This document shows positions 6,159 to 10,274 of a DNA stretch of 10,274 bases, one piece after another. Under the pieces are notes generated by a model that was not told the origin of the DNA, did no database searches, and saw only the letters and a list, made by a program, of their open reading frames with translations. Source of the stretch: Deltaproteobacteria bacterium (GTDB lineage: Bacteria > Desulfobacterota > Binatia > UBA9968); contig JACPFH010000489.1 in assembly GCA_016183075.1 (NCBI GenBank), positions 1 through 10,274 of the forward strand. The letters run 5' to 3'. Made by a program: the position numbers and the translations under genes. Numbering within the stretch: position 1 is the first letter of the stretch; the number at the start of each line of letters is the position of its first letter.

Positions 6159-7016
6159 TCAGCTCAAAGTATGTACCAGAAACGCCTCTACGCGCTCGTC
6201 CGATCGCAGACGCTGAAACACGTTCCTGGCCTGCTGCCCCGTTGAAAAAATGCCAAAGACCGACGAACCGCTCCCCGACATGAGAGCCCCTGCCGCCCCT
6301 TCCTCGAGCAGTCTCCGCTTGAGCCGACCGATCAGAGGATAGCGGCGAATGGCCACTGCTTCCAGGTCATTGACCAGAAAACTCGTGATCTCTTCAGGGC
6401 CCTTCCAAGAAAAATTAATGCTAGTATTTCCAATATCTTTTGTCAACTTACAAGGGTAGTTCTCATATACCCAGCGGGTAGAGACCGGAAATTTTGGATA
6501 GAGGATCACGATCCAGAGCCTCGGCATCGCGGCGACCGCTTCTAACCGCTCGCCGATGCCCCGCACCCGTGCCGCGCGACAGCGGACAAAGAAAGGCACG
6601 TCGGCGCCCAGCGAGGCGGCCAGGGTGAGCATCTCGGCGCGCTTCAAACCGAGACGAAAAAATCGATTGACACCGACCAGTGCCGCGGCAGCATCGCTGC
6701 TGCCCCCTCCCAAACCGGCCCCGACCGGAATCCGTTTGCGGATATGGATGTCAATGGGGCTACCGATCTTCCGGCTGCGAAGCAGGCGCGAGGCCGCCTT
6801 GTAGACCAGATTCCCCCTCCCGGACGGCACCAAAGGATGATCGCACGTCACCGTGAGGCGCGCTTTCCCCCTTCGGCGGGTGCGGGGCCGTCGAATCTCC
6901 AGCTCATCGTAGAGACTTACCGGAACCATGACCGTGTCCAGCAGGTGGTAGCCGTCTTCCCTTTTTCCAACGACTCGAAGATAGAGATTGAGCTTTGCCG
7001 GCGCGCGAATCTTCAC
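6159..7016 (-). CDS. ispE: 4-diphosphocytidyl-2-C-methyl-D-erythritol kinase
   Basis: IspE phosphorylates CDP-methylerythritol with ATP in the MEP pathway to isopentenyl diphosphate. The 285-residue length is normal. It is a GHMP kinase: N-terminal APAKLNLYLRV (Lys8, Asn10) and DGYHLLDTVM for substrate binding, the ATP-binding glycine loop IPVGAGLGGGSSDAAAAL (96-113), the catalytic Asp139 in SLGADVPFFV, and the third motif MSGSGSSVFGIF (246-257). The start is a GTG at 7016 with AAAGGA just upstream. It is the most upstream gene of the minus-strand block. Residues about 186-206 (ENYPCKLTKDIGNTSINFSW) are encoded by conspicuously AT-rich codons, unlike the rest of the gene; this patch carries the promoter-like sequence at 6418-6446. 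Confidence 0.96.
   Translation of the reverse strand: MKIRAPAKLNLYLRVVGKREDGYHLLDTVMVPVSLYDELEIRRPRTRRRGKARLTVTCDHPLVPSGRGNLVYKAASRLLRSRKIGSPIDIHIRKRIPVGAGLGGGSSDAAAALVGVNRFFRLGLKRAEMLTLAASLGADVPFFVRCRAARVRGIGERLEAVAAMPRLWIVILYPKFPVSTRWVYENYPCKLTKDIGNTSINFSWKGPEEITSFLVNDLEAVAIRRYPLIGRLKRRLLEEGAAGALMSGSGSSVFGIFSTGQQARNVFQRLRSDERVEAFLVHTLS
6418..6446 (-). promoter_or_regulatory. Candidate sigma70-type promoter inside ispE
   Basis: On the minus strand a perfect TTGACA (6446-6441) is followed by exactly 17 bases and TAGCAT (6423-6418, four of six matches, with the conserved first TA and last T). It sits in the AT-rich patch of ispE and would start transcription near 6411, about 315 bases before spoVG. 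It could let spoVG, tRNA-Gln, prs and the ribosomal genes be expressed apart from ispE. It could also be chance in an AT-rich stretch. Confidence 0.4.
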
Positions 7017-7168
7017 GGTCCTTTAGGTAACATAGGGCCTCGCAAGTTGCCAAGGAACGATCTACAGGGGGCAAAGAATGGAGGAGTTTTTCCGCCGCCC
7101 GGCAGGTCGCCGCCGGCCTGATCGCGCGCGAGGCGGGGGGACGCTAAGCGACTTTTCCGGCAAAAAAT

Positions 7169-7182
7169 TCTCCATATGGAGA
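7169..7182. repeat. Perfect 14-bp palindrome
   Basis: TCTCCATATGGAGA reads the same on both strands and follows a run of six A. It has the size of a dimeric regulator site, but nothing else in the sequence ties it to a regulator. Confidence 0.35.
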
Positions 7183-7286
7183 CAAGAAACCCTGGCGTCG
7201 AACGGGCTGATTCATGCGGAGATGGTTCGAATTCTTCGGGAGGTCAAGACGGTTTCCGATCCACATCGAGGCCGGTTCAATGCAAT

Positions 7287-7336
7287 TCGGCAATAGACTT
7301 GCCAGATTTCATGAAATTTGGCAATATCATTGCCGA
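7287..7336. repeat. 50-bp interrupted palindrome before the AAA+ ATPase gene
   Basis: The dyad centre lies between 7311 and 7312. The inner 26 bases (7299-7324) run from TTGCCA through ATTTCA and TGAAAT to TGGCAA, with one mismatched pair (7305/7318). After an unpaired four-base step on each side (7295-7298, 7325-7328) the arms resume with TCGGCAAT (7287-7294) and ATTGCCGA (7329-7336), perfectly complementary. In all 20 of 21 arm pairs outside the four-base steps match. GGCAA half sites occur four times. It ends one base before the likely ATG of the ATPase at 7338, and an alternative ATG (7311) lies on its axis. Confidence 0.75.
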
Positions 7337-7337
7337 T

Positions 7338-8431
7338 ATGTATCGCCGGATTTTGAACCTTCGGGAGACAGTCAAGCATAAGTCCGTTTTTCTCTTCTGC
7401 CCGCGCCAGACCGGGAAGAGCACTCTGGTCCATCAGGTTTTCCCTGATGCGGCCTTCTACGATCTACTCGAGGCCGACACCTTCCGCGAACTCAGCGCCC
7501 GTCCCGAATACCTGCGCCAAACGCTCAGCCCCCGGCAAACCGTGGTCGTCGTCGATGAAATTCAAAAACTCCCCGTCCTCCTCGATGAGATCCAGCTACT
7601 AATCGAGCGCAATAAGCATCTCCGCGTCATTCTTACGGGCAGCAGCGCCCGAAAGCTTAAACGTGGCGCCGCCAATCTTCTGGGCGGTCGCGCCTGGATC
7701 TGCCGCCTCCACCCCCTGGTCTCGGCGGAGTTGGATGAGCCGAGATTGCTCGATCGCCTCAATCGCGGCAGCCTTCCCTCGATCATCGATTCCGAGCATT
7801 ACCGGGAGGACCTCAAAGCCTACGTGGGCACTTATCTTCGCGAAGAGATCAAGGCCGAGGGCCTGACGCGATCGGTCGAGAGCTTTTCCCGGTTTCTCGA
7901 GGTAGCGGGGCTCACCAGCGGAGAGCAGATCAACTTCAGCGCCGTCGCGTCCGATGCCGGATACCCGCCGAGAACCGTGCGCGAGCACTATCAGATCCTC
8001 GAAGACACGCTGGTGGGACATCAGCTCCCGGCGTATCAAAAGACTTCCAAGCGAAAACCGGTGGCGACCGCCAAATTTTATTTTTTCGACGTCGGGGTCG
8101 CCAACACCTTGAAGCGGACACCCGTAATCGAAGAGGGCTCCGACGCCTACGGTCGAGCTTTGGAGCATCTGAGCTCACGTACTGGCGAAGCCGCTCCCAA
8201 TTCGAAGTGGACTTTATAGTCGGAGATAGGGTGGGAATCGAGGTAAAGTCCAAAAGCCGGGTGTCACCGCGCGATTACAAGGGACTCAGCGCCTTAAGCG
8301 AGGAAGTGCGGCTCAAGAGAAAGATCGTGGTTTGCGGAGAGAAGATGCGGCGCAAGGCCGATGACGGCACAGAGATCATGTCGCCGGTCCTTTTTCTCAA
8401 AGAACTCTGGTCCGGCAATCTCCTCGCGTGA
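7338..8431 (+). pseudogene. AAA+ ATPase with DUF4143 domain, frameshifted
   Basis: The reading frame encodes an ATPase of the large 'ATP-binding protein, DUF4143' family, whose cellular role is not settled. From the ATG at 7338 the parts are MYRRILNLRE, a P-loop CPRQTGKS (21-28), Walker B TVVVVDEIQKLP (68-79), ILTGSSARKLKRG (98-110) and the DUF4143 part with LREEIKAEGLTRSVESFSRFLEVAGL and a winged-helix-like section. After LEH (codon 277, ending at 8168) the frame goes wrong and stops at 8219. The expected continuation ELTYWRSRSQFEVDFIVGD...IEVKSKSRVSPRD is found in another frame from 8171 to the stop at 8431; it carries the nuclease-like E-V-D-F / I-E-V-K pattern usual at this end. About ten bases seem to be missing, judging from the family pattern LEHLIFLEL. 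The first P-loop Gly is Cys. Neither ATG (7338, 7311) has a ribosome binding site. Confidence 0.85.
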
Positions 8432-8491
8432 TCGCGCGCATCCTCTTTGCCGCTCGGGAGCGGTCCGCGCGCTCGCCGAGGTCAAATGACG

Positions 8492-8520
8492 TTGACTCGT
8501 CGCAGCACGGATGGTAGAAA
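8492..8520 (+). promoter_or_regulatory. Candidate sigma70-type promoter of tRNA-Arg
   Basis: TTGACT (8492-8497), 17 bases, then TAGAAA (8515-8520). The predicted transcription start, near 8527, falls right at the first base of the tRNA (8528), so almost no leader would need removal. Five of six and four of six matches and exact spacing make it a fair call. Confidence 0.45.
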
Positions 8521-8527
8521 ACTCTCG

Positions 8528-8602
8528 GCGCCCGTAGTGAAAGGGACATCACGAGGGTCTCCGGAACCCTAAGTCCGAGTTCGATTCTCGGCGGGCGCAC
8601 CA
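8528..8602 (+). tRNA. tRNA-Arg (anticodon CCG)
   Basis: A complete 75-base cloverleaf with encoded CCA (8600-8602). The acceptor stem GCGCCCG/CGGGCGC is perfect, discriminator A at 8599. The D-arm is GTGA/TCAC with GGG in the loop. The anticodon stem AGGGT/ACCCT has loop CTCCGGA, giving anticodon CCG for the codon CGG. The variable loop is AAGT, and the T-arm CCGAG/CTCGG has loop TTCGATT. It has its own promoter-like sequence upstream. Its 3' end is one base from the stop codon of the convergent gspE/pilB-type gene, so neither gene has room for its own terminator there. Confidence 0.96.
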
Positions 8603-8603
8603 C

Positions 8604-10274
8604 TTAAATGGCAACCCGAAGAACCTCGTCCAGCGTGGTCTCTCCAAGAAAGGCCTTGGCGAGACCATCCTGCAGCATAGTCTTCATCCCTTTCTCTATG
8701 GCCGCGGCCCTGATCAAACTGCTGCCCCGTCGCTCTACGATCATCTGCTTGAACTGATCGTCGATCTCGAAGAGCTCAAAAATCCCCAGCCGGCCCCGGA
8801 ACCCGCTCCCGTTGCACTGTTGGCAGCCTTTCCCGCGAAATACCCGGACCTTCGACAAGGGATCCTCCTCCTTACTCAACACGCCCTCGCGCTGTAGCAC
8901 CCGGACCGCCTGGTCAAGATCAGTTCTGGATCGAAGGGTGCTCATCAGAGTCGTGTCCATCTCTATGCTCTCCCGGCAACTCGTACAGATACGCCGGACC
9001 AGCCGCTGGGCAACCACCAGGACGAGCGTAGAGGCGAGAAGAAACGGCTCCACTCCGATATCGAGGAGCCTGGCGACCGCCCCGGTGGCGTCGTTCGTGT
9101 GGAGCGTGGAAAAGAGCAGGCGACCGATCAATGCAGCCCGTATGGCGACATCGGCCGTCTCCGAATCACGGATCTCCCCGATCATAATGATGTCGGGGTC
9201 CTGCCGGAGGATCGACCGCAGCCCGGACGCAAATGTGACTCCCGTGGCCGCGTTGACCCGAATCTGGCTTACTCTGGGGATCGTATACTCGATAGGGTCT
9301 TCGATGGTGGTGATGTTGACGTTGCTTCGGTGCTCTGTGCCCAACCTGTTGACCGCCGCATAGAGCGTCGTCGTCTTTCCACATCCAGTCGGTCCGGTAA
9401 CAAGGATCATCCCGTGCGGCCGCATGATATTGCGCACGAAGATCTCGTACTCAGACTCCCCCATCCCGAGATCCTCCAGCCCGAAGACCGTGCTCCCCAG
9501 GGGAAGGAGCCGGATGACGATCTTCTCTCCCCAGAGGGTCGGCATAGATGAGACGCGCAGATCCAGCTTATAGCCTCCCAGGTCGGCATCGAAGCGTCCA
9601 TCCTGCGGCGCCCGCCGCTCGTCGATTCGCATCCCGGCCATGATCTTTGTTCGAGAGACGAGGCCGGGTATAAGCTCGGCGGGAAGGCTCAGCATCTCGT
9701 AAAGCAAGCCATCGATGCGGTAGCGCACGATAGCCTCCAGCTCGTAGGGCTCGATATGGATATCGGTTGCCCGCACCGCGGCGGCGAACTCGAGAACGCG
9801 GTCGAGCAGGGCCACGGCGGTGGTCTCTTCTGCCGCCAAATTTATGACTCTCTGGCTCTCATCCAGCGTGGCGCGCTCGAGCAAATCGTGGATGTCCGCC
9901 CGGTAAAGCAGCTGGGCGTGCCGGATGGCATTTTCGGGGGCCAGATAGGGCACGACGGTCTTCCCCGTCATCCTTTGGATCTCGTCGATAATCTGCCGGT
10001 CGCGCGGGTTCCACATAGCCAATTGCAGCTCTTTATCCGCCAGCTCGAACGGAACCAATAGATGGCTCCTCGCGTAGCCCTCGTTTATCGCCTCAAGCGC
10101 CTCCCGCTTCACGTCGCTGATCTTCAGGTCGACGAAACTCACTCCCCAGGTCCGGGCGAGTTGCTTGAGCAGAAACTTGTACGGGATGCGCCCGCGCTCC
10201 ACCAGAGTCTGCTCGATCGGCATCCCCAGCCTTTGGGCCATCGTGCGGGCCTTTTCGAATTCGGCTTTGTCTAT
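8604..10274 (-). CDS. GspE/PilB-type secretion or pilus assembly ATPase, N-terminus outside window
   Basis: This is a cytoplasmic hexameric ATPase that powers type II secretion or type IV pilus extension; with no neighbours in view I cannot decide which. The frame is open to the right edge (11 codons before the Met at 10241), so the protein is N-terminally incomplete, 556 residues visible. Numbered from that Met: the N-terminal MshEN/T2SSE domain with LVERGRIPYKFLLKQLARTWGVSFVDL (13-39), Asp box ATDIHIEP (158-165), RAPQDGRF (210-217), Walker A GPTGCGKT (283-290), Walker B IIMIGEIRD (351-359), STLHTNDA (378-385), and the four-Cys zinc site C419/C422 and C473/C476 with GFRGRLGIFELFEID. Two unusual residues: Cys287 in place of Ser in Walker A, and IGR (372-374) where TGH is usual. 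It converges on tRNA-Arg. Confidence 0.95.
   Translation of the reverse strand: MDKAEFEKARTMAQRLGMPIEQTLVERGRIPYKFLLKQLARTWGVSFVDLKISDVKREALEAINEGYARSHLLVPFELADKELQLAMWNPRDRQIIDEIQRMTGKTVVPYLAPENAIRHAQLLYRADIHDLLERATLDESQRVINLAAEETTAVALLDRVLEFAAAVRATDIHIEPYELEAIVRYRIDGLLYEMLSLPAELIPGLVSRTKIMAGMRIDERRAPQDGRFDADLGGYKLDLRVSSMPTLWGEKIVIRLLPLGSTVFGLEDLGMGESEYEIFVRNIMRPHGMILVTGPTGCGKTTTLYAAVNRLGTEHRSNVNITTIEDPIEYTIPRVSQIRVNAATGVTFASGLRSILRQDPDIIMIGEIRDSETADVAIRAALIGRLLFSTLHTNDATGAVARLLDIGVEPFLLASTLVLVVAQRLVRRICTSCRESIEMDTTLMSTLRSRTDLDQAVRVLQREGVLSKEEDPLSKVRVFRGKGCQQCNGSGFRGRLGIFELFEIDDQFKQMIVERRGSSLIRAAAIEKGMKTMLQDGLAKAFLGETTLDEVLRVAI

Larger units (their letters stand above)
7017..7337. other. 320-base stretch without a recognised gene
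   Basis: The region lies between the divergent ispE and AAA+ ATPase genes. It holds a perfect 14-bp palindrome (7169-7182) and the long interrupted palindrome at 7287-7336. A plus-strand frame of 72 codons (7078-7296) has no known family as a whole; its last residues (ILREVKTVSDPHRGRFN) faintly recall the C-terminal end of FAD-linked oxidases, where a similar REIK-DPxGxFNPGK pattern occurs. I therefore regard it as non-coding or a relic. No convincing ispE promoter could be picked out. Confidence 0.5.

Noticed and set aside
7176..7337. N-terminal extension of the ATPase frame up to 7176
   Set aside because: The extra residues are low-complexity and not family-like; the conserved part begins at MYRRILNLRE (7338), or at most at the ATG at 7311.
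8160..8220. Programmed ribosomal frameshift in the ATPase gene
   Set aside because: No slippery heptamer is present, and about ten expected bases are missing, so a deletion explains the break better.
8450..8463. CCGCT/AGCGG hairpin after the ATPase gene as terminator
   Set aside because: Short stem followed by GC-rich sequence rather than T residues.

Overview
The window is bacterial, GC-rich and mostly housekeeping. The minus-strand order ispE - spoVG - tRNA-Gln - prs - rplY(ctc) - pth - rpsF - rpsR - yybS-like (DUF2232) - rplI resembles what I know from deltaproteobacterial (Desulfobacterota/Binatota-like) and related genomes. The taxonomic guess is an inference from gene order and protein style, not a phylogeny. 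The usual rplI neighbour dnaB is absent.

Layout. 1-501 (minus) is the N-terminal part of a DMT/EamA-family permease that runs off the left edge. 574-891 (plus) is a small three-helix membrane protein of unknown function. 968-7016 (minus) is the housekeeping block: precursor and cofactor synthesis (IspE for isoprenoids, Prs for PRPP), translation (ribosomal proteins L25, S6, S18 and L9, peptidyl-tRNA hydrolase, tRNA-Gln-UUG) and the RNA/DNA-binding regulator SpoVG. Genes are 6 to about 100 bases apart and probably largely co-transcribed. Several starts are non-ATG: GTG for ispE, rpsF and pth, TTG for rplY. No convincing intrinsic terminator is visible anywhere in the window.

7017-8527 is the accessory stretch. 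About 320 bases without a clear gene end in a 50-bp interrupted palindrome. A plus-strand AAA+ ATPase/DUF4143 gene follows; it is broken by a roughly 10-nt deletion near its 3' end and has a Cys in place of the first P-loop Gly. A well-formed tRNA-Arg (CCG) with its own sigma70-like promoter comes next. Its encoded CCA ends one base before the stop codon of a convergent GspE/PilB-type secretion/pilus ATPase (8604 to the right edge, N-terminus outside the window).

I did not find a convincing new multi-gene system. The items most worth a second look are the 50-bp palindrome in front of the decaying ATPase, a degenerate 9-nt tandem repeat filling the yybS-rplI spacer, and an AT-rich island inside ispE carrying a good sigma70-like promoter.
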